A DNA stretch of 64,000 bases from assembly GCF_013373865.1 (NCBI RefSeq), contig NC_050471.1, positions 19,029,047 through 19,093,046 on the forward strand, in the 5' to 3' direction. The stretch's first letter is position 1. Every line of letters starts with the position of its first letter. The notes beneath the pieces were generated by a model, which ran no database searches, was not told the origin of the DNA, and saw nothing but the letters and a program-made list of their open reading frames with translations. The DNA is from Monomorium pharaonis (taxonomy: Eukaryota; Arthropoda; Insecta; Hymenoptera; Formicidae). This document shows positions 1 to 49,500 of this stretch, one piece after another. Position numbers and translations under genes: made by a program.

Positions 1-244
1 CGAACTTGACGCTGAACGCTTTTATGTAAAGGTACCTTAAGGTAGAGTTCGCTAGTCACGTTAGCGGATGTTCCACCATTGTCGTGCGGTCGTGGAGGAT
101 CCACCATTTTCTTTTTGTCGCTTGCTTCGGGGTTTGTCGAGTTCTCAGTTCCAAAGATCGGGACGATCTTTTTGTTACGATCTTTCAACAGAGGTATATC
201 GCGTGTTCTATCACGAAGATCAAAGACGTGACGCACAGGAAAAA
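1..244 (+). other. 5' flank / probable 5' UTR of the SC35 gene
   Basis: Moderately GC-rich sequence just upstream of the SC35 start codon, likely 5' UTR and core promoter. I see no clear TATA box. The frame stays open back to an ATG at 68, which would add 59 residues. That extension has no resemblance to SR proteins, and the conserved N-terminus begins at 245, so this stretch is treated as untranslated. Confidence 0.5.
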
Positions 245-38645
<38,401 letters not shown>

Positions 38646-38810
38646 GCTGATTGAAGAGTGTGCGAGAGGATAACAATGAGTGACCAACGCGTATCCAACG
38701 AGTGCCGAATAATCTATGTTGAGATTGAGAAAGAAAAAGGTATTCCATTACCCTCTATAGCAACACTCGCACGCTTCTTCACATTCTTTTATCATTTAAA
38801 TACATACATT

Positions 38811-38854
<44 letters not shown>

Positions 38855-39788
38855 ATTTTGAATCAATATTATGTATTTCGTCAGTTTGAATACGTGATTA
38901 ATTTCTCTATAATATAAAAATATTTTTTTTCTGTGCTTCTCCCTTATTCGCGCTATATACAACTTTGTTGTAACAATTACACTCCTGTTTCATAGTTAAA
39001 TTGATCAATAAAATTTAATAGACTTCCGCTCGCGTGATAATTTAGCTTTGAATTATCTTTATATCCCAATAAGAAATTCTAGTTAGTATATTTTATAATA
39101 TAAGACTTTATGTATTATCTTTCATAAAAAAAAAACTACGAACTTATATGTATTATTCGCTATATTTTTCATCGACGGAGATTAATATTACATACTGATA
39201 GCGCAGAGGTCTTTACAATATTTTATTCTATTTTTTATATAATCTCTATTCTTATACCAGTCTGTTATAGTATTATACTGGTACGCACTTTCAAATAATG
39301 TTGACAAACATTGTTTGCAAAAAAGACAAAATTAATTATTAAATGAAGATTCTTAGATACGAGTATATTAAAAACAAGTATATTGCTAAACGACTAAATT
39401 TTTCTAAATGAGACTCAGGAGAGGGTAAGAGTTGCTATGTAGATGTAAATTTGCAATTAGTATCCTATGAAATTAATATTTTTATTTTTTAATAATTTAA
39501 TTTCAATAAGATTGACATAAATTAGTTACTTTTTAAGACAAATTAAACAATTACTTTTTGCCAGAATTAATATTTTAATATAATGTCGATTTATTAATAT
39601 CAATTTGATAAACAATTAATTTTGAGTATAATGTAAAAGTGTTTATAGAATAATTTTTTTTTGGAGCTTTTATTAAAAAAAAAATAAAGCATTTTTGTGA
39701 CATATTTACAATATTGAATAATTAATATTGAATATTGAACATGATAGTGTCTCTCCGTCTCTGTCTCTGTCTTTCTTTCCTTCCTACT

Positions 39789-39831
<43 letters not shown>

Positions 39832-40514
39832 ATAAAATACAAATATAATTTCTTTGAAATTAAAATACAATACAATAATTTTTTCAAAAATTAGAAAAGT
39901 ATTTTAACTCTTTTATGTCTTCTAAATTACAAATAATGTTTGTCAATATTTTTAGATGTCCGTACAGATATTCAAGGGAAATCTTTTAATAACAGAATAG
40001 ATTCAAAGTTTTAGGTTTATTTTCACGCACGACAATATATTTCTAGAAATAAGTTTTGCGTTGATAGGCAATTGTTCATGTAAGTTTGCACATCGTAGAT
40101 TCATTTGTAATAAAGCGCAGTGTATTGCTGAGAAGATAAAACTGTCTACATATTCCTTGTTTTTCCTTGGTGAATTTTAATTATATAAATGGTTGATCCA
40201 CATAGCGTTATTATTGAAATAATTTATTAATTAAAATATTACTATTAGAAAAAATAAAAATAATTTGTTAATTAAATTTAACTGTTAAAAATAAAGTATC
40301 ATTATAAACCAGCTTTTACTAGAACCAGTTTTAGAACGCAATTTTCTAGGCACTATTAAAATAACTGCTTATTTAATTTTTGTTAATAACGAAGATTATC
40401 GTGTAAACTCTTATTAATTTTGTGCAGTGATTAGTTATAAAATATTTTTGATAAAACGAAAAATAAATTTGTTTTGGTATAATTTAATATGTACAATGTG
40501 TAAGCAAGAGATAA
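38646..40514 (+). other. SC35 3' UTR and downstream AT-rich region
   Basis: Probable 3' UTR with AATAAA at 39007-39012 and 40109-40114; the second is followed by a GT-rich stretch (GTGTATTGCTG). The true end cannot be told from sequence alone. It includes an (AT)n tract at 38817-38844 and a C9-(CT)n tract at 39789-39829. Confidence 0.4.
39789..39829. repeat. (CT)n microsatellite with poly-C start
   Basis: Run of Cs followed by about 14 CT units. Confidence 0.95.
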
Positions 40515-41048
40515 CACAGGCACACAAAAAAGTGGTTTGGTCTGTATACCAAACACATGTATTCCTATGGATTTTGACCTGCTGAATCTAAATCTAAAGT
40601 CAGAAATGGTAAATTGGTTCGCTGTTCCGAACTAACTTCAAAAATCCACGGAACGAATACTTTAGCTGATGTGCTTTTAGCCTACATAACAAAAACGATT
40701 CGGAATCATTTCATGGAATTTTAAACCATTTTTTAAGTTGATTAACCTTACACTTGATAAACTAATTCTAACTACAAACTCGAATTCAGCATGTTAAAAT
40801 TAGAGATCCGGACCAAAATCAAATTATGGTTTGGTTTCAGTTACGGTTTAATGAAATATTTGAAAACTGTACGGGTTTAATTTCAGTTTAATTAACAGAT
40901 TCTAATTTCTTAACAAATAAAGAAAACAAAAAATCCACGTTTAAATTGCGATTGTTTTCAGTTCTGGTTCCACAGTTCTTAATTTTTTGGTTTTTAATAA
41001 ATGATAATAATAATTAATAGTATTTAATAATATTTAATAGTAATTTAA

Positions 41049-41081
41049 ATAATTGTAGAGTGAAGACAAGTGGGACTCTTT

Positions 41082-41125
<44 letters not shown>

Positions 41126-42433
41126 AAAGAAAGATGGCGAGAGGAAGAATTGTCATGGAGGAGGTGTGGAAGAAGCGGTTTACAGAAAGGGTGTCAGGAG
41201 ATAAGAAAATGAACAGTACAGAAACGAAGGGAAGAGAGTGAGCCGGAGTAGAGTGATAGATGGTAGCAGGCGGCCAAATGAAGGAGATTGAGTGATCGAT
41301 GCGTCGAGGTGAAGTGGAACGCATGGGCAGAAAGAGGAGAGAGACCGAGATATTGTGGCGCAGCCGTGCGCATGTGCAGAGGAAGAGGAGAAGCATCAGT
41401 GAACGGTAGGTTGATGAGCGAAAGTGGGGAGATACGAATAGATGGCGGTGAAAGCGGTCGATATATCGATATGATGTAGTGGAAGGAGCGAGAAGAGTCG
41501 AACACGTGAAAGGAGGTTAAAGAATAGAGAAGGAAGGCGGGTGAGATAACCGGTATAGGATTGTGATTGAGAGAAGGAAATAAAGCGAAGGAGAAGAAAA
41601 AAACAGAGATAGAGGGAATGGAGAAGTTGAGAAGTGAGATGAGGGATAAGAAGGTCCTTGGAAGAAGTGGTGAAAATTTTGAGAGTTGTGTACGAAAGTA
41701 AGAGGAGGGAGAAGAAGAGGAGAGAGTACGAGTGCAGAGATGCAGAGAAGGAGATGGAAAGAAGAAAAGAAAGATGCAAATGAGAAGGAAATAGAGAGAG
41801 GGATTGGAGAGAAGAGAGAGCCTGAGAAGAAGAGGGAGGTGGTTGTGGTTATAGGAAGAGTGAAGGGAGAAGAGAGCGGGGCTAGACGTGAAATTGAGAC
41901 AGGAGGTGGATACGATGGAGAAGAATCTGAAAGGAAGAAGACAAAGAGTGAAAGTTTACAGTGGAAGTAGCGGAAAGGATAGATGAGAAGAAAAGAGAGC
42001 CGTGCGTTAGAGAAGGAGAGCAGGAGGAGAAGAGGAAAAGAATAAAGAGGGAGACCAGGAAGAGAAGGTGAGAGAGAAAGGAAAGATACGGACAAGGATT
42101 GTACGACGACGTGCAGGAGGAGGAAACTGAGAGCAAAAGGGGATCAAAAACGAGAAAAGAAGGCAGTATTGGAGGATAGGGGAGTCTTAAGAGTGAAGAG
42201 GAGAAGGAGTAAGTGGAGAGCAAGACAGGTGAGAGGGAGAGATGGGTAGAGATGGAGGTGTTAGAGAGGGAAAAAAGGCTAGGTGAGCGTGGAGGGGAGG
42301 GTGGGTAACTGTATGTAAGGCTGCCCAATGGCCAAGTCGCGAGGAGAGATGCAAAATGTCTTGTATATGGTTGTTGAAATTGTAAACCCTAAGGGGAAAG
42401 CAATAAAGACTACTATATTATAATTGTAGAGTG
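41049..42433 (+). mobile_element. purine-rich non-LTR retroposon with 14-bp target duplication
   Basis: ATAATTGTAGAGTG at 41049-41062 is repeated at 42420-42433 and brackets the insert. The insert starts near a T42 run (41083-41124). Then comes about 1.2 kb of strikingly A/G-rich sequence, and it ends AACCCTAAGGGGAAAGCAAT then AAAGACTACTATATT, as in insect LINE 3' ends. No reverse transcriptase is left, so it is a truncated copy or a SINE-like derivative. Long open frames on the minus strand (Ser/Leu/Pro-rich) come from the base bias. Confidence 0.65.
41083..41124. repeat. T42 homopolymer
   Basis: Uninterrupted T run near the 5' side of the retroposon. It may be the tail of an older minus-strand insertion. 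Confidence 0.97.
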
Positions 42434-42624
42434 TAGAGGAAACAAAGGTTGACAAGGAGATGTTAACATCTGTTAACTGTATTTTCGAATGAGCCATGTA
42501 TTTGAAAAGGGAGATGAAAAAGTAAAAACCGTGGCTTTTGGCGAATGAGCCTTAGTTTCTGAGAAAATTACATTTAAATATGTGCATTTTTTGCCGTTAA
42601 AGTAAGTACAATGAAAAGCCACTT

Positions 42625-42727
42625 TTCGGCATGAAGCGCGGTGGTCGTGGGTACTAAGTGCGCGCCTACTGTTTTGCGAGTTGAGTTCGAGACCAGTTGT
42701 AATAATTTTTTTTTTTTTTTTTTTTTT
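42625..42727 (+). ncRNA. tRNA-like Pol III unit, left arm
   Basis: B-box-like GAGTTCGAGACC at 42683-42694, preceded by GTGGTCGTGGGTACTAAGTG in the A-box position, and ending in a T-run (about 42706-42727). A full cloverleaf is not convincing. Read as a tRNA-derived promoter. Confidence 0.4.
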
Positions 42728-43334
42728 TAGTCTATATGCCAATTAAATTTGTTTTCTTTATTATTAAAAAAAAATTTGCGGTTTTAATAAATATAAATTT
42801 CTATAATTTTATTACAATAGAAAATAAAACATTTTTATTTATTATAAAATTCTGACATTTTTGCATAATATTGTGGATGAAAATTTACATAAAAACAATA
42901 GAAACATAAGTATTACTCGCACCATGAACATATTATAAATGCAACTCGCGTGTTGCAAATACATTTTTTGTTATGTACGTTGGGTGGAAGATAACTAATA
43001 AACATTATAAAATATGTCACATACATTTGCTAACTTTGTCGCGTACCAAGCAAATTTGATCATGTTTATAAATTGTGGAGAACGTAATAAATCATGTAGT
43101 AAATTGATATAGAAATATCTAGAAATACCTAGAAAATATCTTGCAAAATAATGCTTGGTACTCGTCAAAGTTAAAAAAATGATACATTGCGACATTGTAC
43201 AGGAATGTCAGAATTTTATAACAAATAAAAATTATTTTTTATTATAATAAAATAGAAATTTATATTTATTAAAACCGCAAAATTTTATTTTAAATAAAAA
43301 AAATAAATTTAATCGGCATATAGACTAAAAAAAA

Positions 43335-43415
43335 TTATTTCAACTGATCTTGAACCTAGATCGCACGGATAACAAAACAGTAGGCGCGCACTTAGCATTC
43401 ATGGCCACTTACCAA
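43335..43415 (-). ncRNA. tRNA-like Pol III unit, right arm
   Basis: Inverted copy of the left unit. It keeps better boxes: GTGGCCATGAATGCTAAGTG resembles a Leu/Ser-type A box, and GGTTCAAGATC matches the B-box consensus. A T-run follows on the minus strand. Confidence 0.45.
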
Positions 43416-44565
43416 AAAATGGCTTTTTATTGTACTTACCTTACCGGCCGAAAATGCACATATTTAAATGCAATTTTCTCAGAAACTAAGGCTCAATTTA
43501 CCCAAAAACCGAAACACGGTTTTCAAATGTATTATGGTTTATTCGAAAGTACAGTTAGCAGATATTAGCATTTCCTTATGAGATAAATTGTCCCTATAAA
43601 GTTATTGTACTACAAAAAAGAAAAAAAGAAACGAGAGCCGATTGGAACCGGCTAAATACATAAAGGAACATCCTGAATTGTTTCTTTTATGTAGGCTAAA
43701 GGTACATGTGAGAAAAATACCAATTTTGGCAATTTGGAATTTAAAGCCATGTTTTGAGGTTAGGGATAACTTGGGACTTGATGAACTAATTTTGACCTTG
43801 TATTTGAATTCAACGAGTCAAAATATATAAAGAATTGTTAAAAAAAATATATAAAGAATATCCTGAATCGTTTCTGTTATGTGGGCTAAGAGTACACCAA
43901 TGAAAGTTTGTTCCATGGATTTTTTTTTTAGGTTAGGTTAGCTTTGAATAGCGACCCAATTTACCAATTCTGACCTCAGATTTGGATTTAGCAGGTCAAA
44001 ATCCATAAGAATACATGTGTTTGGTATACAAGTTAAACCACTTTTTTGTGTGTGCCTGTGTAATTTATGAAGTCACACAAATGTTCAACATTTTTTTATA
44101 CATGTTTTTTCCTGACATATGTGACGTTTAAGTACGTGCCTCGGATAAAATATGCTGTATTTTATTTATTGTATCTAGTATAAAACAATATTATGCGCGC
44201 GCGCGTATGTATTACCTACTAATATATATGAGTATCTACTATATTAATTAAAAGGCGTAAGTCTATTTGCTGGCGATTGGCCGGCTCTTGGAAATGTCGC
44301 ATCTTTTGGAAATCTAGGAGACATGAAGCTTGTGTATAGATCCTTGGATTCAGAAACGGTTTGCTGCGAGGTATTGAATTAGTCTCTCGCGAAGGAATCA
44401 ATCGTGTATATTTTATGCAATTGTTACAATCAAAATTTGTCCGTTTTACAACACATGAATTTTATAAAACATGTGTCCCACATTTGTATTGTACACATCT
44501 GATTTATATTGAAATATTTTTAAATATAAATAGCAAGATTTATATACAAAAATAATTGACACACA

Positions 44566-44571
44566 TACACA

Positions 44572-44602
<31 letters not shown>

Positions 44603-44608
44603 GCGCGA
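44566..44608. repeat. (AC)n-(GC)n microsatellite
   Basis: About 11 AC units then about 9 GC units. The flanks 44061-44565 and 44609-44770 are AT-rich with nothing recognised. Confidence 0.95.
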
Positions 44609-44929
44609 ATACTATCGCACTATGGAATAAAAATTTGATGTGTATTGTACAAAATGTGTTAGTGTTTCATATATTAATTTTTGTGTGAATTTGTTGTTAA
44701 ACATTTGTAAACTGATAAATGCAAGATGGACTAATTGTTAATTTTGATTGTAACATGTTTTTTTTTTTGTTTTTATATCGGCCTATTCGCACTTGTACCT
44801 CTACAGCCCCATAAAAAAATAGAGAAAACTACTCTCACACACGGATACGATATCCATATTCTCTGATAACTAAGTTGTGATTTTATGGTGCCACAGGCGG
44901 TGGAAAGGAGTGGCGTGGCGTGGGTGTAG

Positions 44930-45245
44930 CTGATGATGGGGTAGCTGAGAGTAAGCAGTAAGCCGAGTAGCAGGGGGCTGTAAGCAGTTTGCAGTAGCGA
45001 GAGAGAGCGGTGTTGGTGGTGCGGTGCGATGCAATGCGGTGCAATGCGGCGCGGTGCGACGCGATGCATTCCGTTCCGGTACGATCGTCTGGTGATCCGG
45101 TGGTTCGTTGAAAGCGGGTTTACAAATGATTAGGGATGAAAAAGAAAGAAAGAGGGAGAGACAGAGAAAGAAAGAAAGAGGCAAGTAGAGAGTGATATCG
45201 AGCGAGTGAGAGAGGGGGGAGGGGAGAAAGAGAGGGAGGGGGGAT
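44930..45245. repeat. GC- and GA-rich simple repeats
   Basis: TGCGGTGCGATGCAATGCGG-type near-tandem words at 45018-45068, then GA-rich tracts (AAAGAAAGAAAG; GGGGGGAGGGG) at 45135-45243. Short overlapping ORFs here are composition artefacts. Confidence 0.7.
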
Positions 45246-46658
45246 AGATACTAGAATTCATCTGCAAGTTATAAGAGTCATCGCGAGGCCACTGCAAACT
45301 TCCTCGGGTGACTTCATTGGGGATGCACTGTGTCCGGGTGCTAGCATCGCATGGCCTGGACTGTTATTAGGTCTCTCGAACAAACAGGCGACTGATTCAT
45401 AGAACGTATTCATTGCTCGATCATCGATAAATGGAGTCACATGTTTACGGTAAACTATAATAGATTATAACGCATCATTGTGTCCGAAGTATGGCTTTAA
45501 AATGAGTATAATTAAGAAAACATGTTTTTATTCTAGCTTGAATAATTTGAATGAAAAAAAAACTGCTAATTTGCAGATAATTATTATTGATGAGATTATT
45601 GAGTATTCACGCAGTGTTGCGTGAAATGTTGGATATATCAAACAGACTTTAGAGGATTTTAACATCAATTTTTTTTAAAGAAATTATTATTTATTGTAAT
45701 GAAAAAAGTCATTTATCACAACTTTTTAAATTTTTTCAAACATACATTTTTATAATTAAATTTTAAATTTAAATTTTTCGCAATATAATTCTTTACAGTA
45801 TTTAGAGAAAGGGGATAAGATTTTTGTTAGCACATTATTATTAAATTAATTATCAATTTTAATCTTGTAAGGCCCAAGTTTGTTATAAAAGTTATATAAT
45901 TTTTCTGCTTAAATTATCTATTTTATATTTCTGATTAAAAGTCACATCGGTTATATAATGCATAAAAACGAGAAAAATACAGAACATTTTTGAGTGATGA
46001 AACAAGGGTATCCTATAACTTAAAAATGACAGCCCCTGCACATAATAAATTTGTTTAAGTAGTTTATTTATTTAATTAGGCTCATTTTTAATAATTATAT
46101 ATTTATTATACTGTAACAAATACTTTTACTTTTAATTGGATTTAAATTGGATTTTCAGCAAATGCAACATGCACCCACTTTCATCAACACGCTGACTATA
46201 TCGTTTTTTAATGAACTCATTGAGCTTTGATAGTATGGACAGTTTCATCAAGGCCTGCTTGAAGCAACTCTATCGATAATATTCTTAAAATTATGAAATT
46301 ACGGTATATTTTTACATATTTGAATATATGGGTTATGGGTGTTCCGTTGAGTGTTAGAAGATTAATATTATAGTATTATTCTTGTCTAACTCATAACTGT
46401 TTTAAACATTCTTTGACGCGTACTTTGAGGAACTTAAATGGTATATAAAACATTAAAAAATCTTTATATAGCATGAAGATTTAATTATGACCGAGGTATG
46501 ACAATTTATCTTCAATTAGTTTGTTTTTACATATTAGTATTACCTATATTCTTTTATTTTTTTTAATTTAAATTTCTTTCAAGAATGTATTGCACGTACA
46601 GTCCCTGCAAAGTAAATTTAAATTGGAAATGTGTTAACATTATAATATAAATAAATTA
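45246..46658. other. mostly AT-rich, nothing recognised
   Basis: A short mixed segment (45250-45450) then AT-rich DNA. No coding or element signal supported. Confidence 0.45.
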
Positions 46659-46660
46659 TA

Positions 46661-47932
46661 CAGGGTGACTGAAAATTTTTGACACAGCTTCCGAGACCGC
46701 GCAGAACTTGCCGTCGCTAGACTCGCGGAAAGTTGTTTACAACGGCAATACTTTTGAGTGGCCTTTACTTGGACACAGTGCAGACGGACACGTTGCAAAT
46801 GGGCACAAAATAATGTACACCGTATATTTCTACATCGTAAAGTTGTACACCGCAAAGTTTTACATTGTAAAGTTGTACACCGCAAAGTTGTACATTGTAA
46901 AGTTATACACCGTACATTTCTACACCGTAACCGTGGCCACACACACACACACGCGCGCGCGCGCGCGCAGGAGGGGAATGCAAGAGGGACCTTTGCTCCC
47001 CCTCCCGCACTCACCCCGCTGGTAAGGGTGCCCTAAACAGAAGGATATAGAAATGTACGGTGTACAACTTTACAGTGTACAACTTTGCGGTGTACAAATT
47101 TGCGATGTATAAAATTCGTGTGTCCAAATAAACCGTGTCTATTTGAACCGTGTATATTATTTTGTGTCCATTTGCAATGTGTCCATCTGCACTGTGTCCA
47201 AGTGAGCCACTCCCATATTTTTTACATACAACTCCTCGTCATTTAGCGATGTCTCGTGGTCCTATCTCGCCGCATGCTTGCATTTGGTTAGCGAGTAGGC
47301 CTAGCGAATATGGCTATCTTTATAAATTAATAACTCGTTAACTCCTTGACTGTTATTGACTCTTTATGGCGCCTAAAAAAATTGACTGTCAGTGACGCTT
47401 ATAGGCTCACCGTAGAAAAAATAGACTTAATCTAGTTTAATTTTTATAAAACGCAGTAGTTTATGGATTTTTGGATCGCTGAATCTGAATATAATATCAG
47501 AATTTCAAAATTAAAAATGGCGGATCTAATATGGCGGACATTAATTTTTAAAAATTAAAATTTTTATAAAACTCGGCAGTGCTTTTTAGGAAGCTCTGAA
47601 TATGACATTAAAAACAACATTAAAATTGAAAATTTAAAGCGGCACTACAAATTAAAAGTTTAAAGAATCGACAAATATATAGAAATATATAAAAATATAT
47701 TTTTTGAAATTGTTTGCCATATCGGATCCGCCATTTTGAATTCTGATTTGGATTCAGCGACTCAAGCAGAGTTACTTTGTGTCAATATACACTCGGCCCA
47801 CAAGGTAAAATTTGCTTCCGACAGCCAAGAGGTTAATTATTGCAAAAACCACAAAATGATAAAGGACTTTTTCATTTAATTTAGTATGTTCTACTTTTAT
47901 GCAAGCGCTGTTAAAGATTTTCAAACACCCTT
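46661..47932. mobile_element. 1.27-kb CAGGGTG-tipped element
   Basis: ACAGGGTGACTGAAAATTTT at the left and its inverted counterpart (AAAGATTTTCAAACACCC then TTG) at the right are imperfect terminal repeats of about 27 bp. The right half resembles 19160-19290. A 15-bp-repeat foldback is nested at 46753-47211. Confidence 0.6.
46753..47211. repeat. foldback made of 15-bp repeats
   Basis: The left arm (46758-46932) is 11 consecutive 15-bp units such as GTTGTACACCGCAAA and ACTTGGACACAGTGC; the right arm (about 47050-47211) is the inverted array. The units share ACACCGT or ACACAGT with variable ends. The loop holds (AC)n/(GC)n and a GC-rich segment. Confidence 0.8.
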
Positions 47933-47999
47933 GTATATATGTGAAAGTTGTGTGAATAGCATTTTTATTTAATATAATACTTTTTTATAGTATATTTAT

Positions 48000-49302
48000 T
48001 TAACTGCTGGAGGCCACATTTCTACCCAGTCATACGGTAGCCACGAGTGCGATTTGGGATATTGTATTTTCAAGTGTTAATAATTTCATGTGTAATTATT
48101 TAAATCAAACTCAAATATATACTTCGTAGGAGGTATCTCTCGTAGAATCCGATGGAAATACTTGCAAAAATAAGAAATATTATTAACATAGTGAAAAATC
48201 ACGATTTTCAAAACAAGATTTCAAAAAAATGCATTTTTTTTCTTCTTTTTTAGAGTCTTTTTATAAATAAGATTTGAATGAAACTTTGGGAAATTAAAAT
48301 TGAATAGTTATATTTTAAAGAAAAAAATTATAGGGCTACATAAAATTTAACTTTTTTACAATGCACTGAAAATTGGTATTTTTGAGTAGGTAAAAAATAT
48401 GAGTAAGTAAAGAAGCATGTTCGGATATATAGAAAAATTTTATTCGGTATAAACTTATTTTATTCGGTTTAATTTTTGTTATTTATATATTCTGTACAGA
48501 GACCAGCCCTGTGATTATCGCAAATACGCCGCTGACAACTGCAACACTTGAGTCGAGTTCTGGCCACATTTTCGTGTTTGCAAAGCGCACATTTTGTTTG
48601 AGTCTCTTCTCTTATAATATTGAAATTACCTAATGTACATCATCATTTTAATATTTTTTAATAACATTTTTCACATTAAGTTTTAAACTTTGATATTTTA
48701 AACGCCTGCGAAGCTATGGCTCAACTAATGAAAAAGCGAGATTTTTTAAATATTCTTTTCTTTAGACCCGTGTGACTTTGGCGTGTACAAAGTTGGTGTC
48801 TGCGATTAAAAAAAAATTTGTTATTTTTGCAATTTATTAGTGTTTTTTATGGAGCATGTAAATATTTCATCGCAAATTGTATCGTTTTTATCATATTTAA
48901 GTCTTTACATGAAACTCTTTACATAGAATATAGTTTTTTATCCTTCAGTGTATATAGCTATTTTATTGAAATATGAGAAATTTTACGGTGAAATACTTAC
49001 ATGCTCTGTAAAAAACACTAATCAATTTCAAAAATAACGATTTTTTAAGAAATTGTAGACATCGGTTTTGTACACGCCGAAGCCACACTGATGCGAATTG
49101 GAATTTTGGCAGATTTTCGATGCTTCTAGCTCAATAGCTATAAGGCGACTGGGGTCAAACAACAATATGGCGTCGATTACTGTTATGGATACACATATTT
49201 GTCGTACCAGTTTGATGATGCTGCAGGATGTAACTAGAAAAAGGCGGAGATCTGAAGTTTTTGCTTAACTTAAATCGCATCCGTGTGGCCTTTAGGAGTT
49301 AA
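48000..49302. mobile_element. 1.3-kb TTAA-type (piggyBac-like) element
   Basis: TTAACTGCTGGAGGCCACAT at 48000 mirrors GTGTGGCCTTTAGGAGTTAA ending at 49302. No transposase. Its first 240 bases match 52857-53100, so the two are one family. Another inverted-repeat element is nested at about 48764-49100. Confidence 0.75.
48764..49100. mobile_element. nested MITE with about 100-bp inverted arms
   Basis: CGTGTGACTTTGGCGTGTAC at 48769 mirrors GTACACGCCGAAGCCACACT near 49070-49090. Inner GGAGCATGTAAATATTTCA and TGAAATACTTACATGCTC are also inverted. Confidence 0.65.
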
Positions 49303-49439
49303 ATTATTTTCAAAAATAATAAAATTTTAATTTTTTTAAAAAATGTATAGTTCAAACAGTATAGTTCAAAACAATCAAGGAATAACGAGCAAACTGAGGT
49401 GTAAAGAATTTTAGTAGAATTTATTACAATGCAAAATTA

Positions 49440-49500
49440 ATCAAACAACTGTACGTTTCAACTTACAATTAGTCTTTTTCAGCAGTAATACATACATTTA
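49440..49500 (-). repeat. PLE/LINE-end motif
   Basis: On minus: CTGCTGAAAAAGACTAATTG then AAGTTGAAACGTACAG, the same pattern as at 8750-8790. It marks a retroelement fragment oriented leftward; no coding part recognised. Confidence 0.4.

Larger units (their letters stand above)
42463..43569. mobile_element. 1.1-kb foldback with tRNA-like unit in each arm
   Basis: GTTAACATCTGTTAACTGTA at 42463 mirrors the end at 43569 with drift. The arms run to about 42860 and from about 43200, near 390 bp each. Shared inverted blocks include AGTGCGCGCCTACTGTTTTG and TTAGTTTCTGAGAAAAT. Each arm has a tRNA-like stretch followed by a T-run. Its sequence is unrelated to the foldback at 5684. Confidence 0.75.
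40515..44060. mobile_element. 3.5-kb TIR element with TAA target duplication
   Basis: CACAGGCACACAAAAAAGTG at 40515 mirrors the end at 44060, and inverted similarity extends about 200 bases (GGATTTTGACCTGCTGAATC; TTTTAGCCTACATAACA). TAA flanks both ends. No transposase of its own is seen. A retroposon (41063-42419) and a foldback (42463-43569) are nested inside. Confidence 0.75.

Noticed and set aside
68..244. N-terminal extension of SC35 from the ATG at 68
   Set aside because: In frame with the gene but without family similarity; the conserved SC35 N-terminus starts at 245.
41034..42328. Minus-strand Ser/Leu/Pro-rich ORFs up to 192 codons
   Set aside because: Produced by the purine-rich plus strand of a retroposon; low complexity and overlapping in three frames.
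46640..47036. ORFs with repeated LYTAKLYIVK or RCTTLQCTTL units
   Set aside because: Same cause: 15-bp repeats read in frame inside a foldback.
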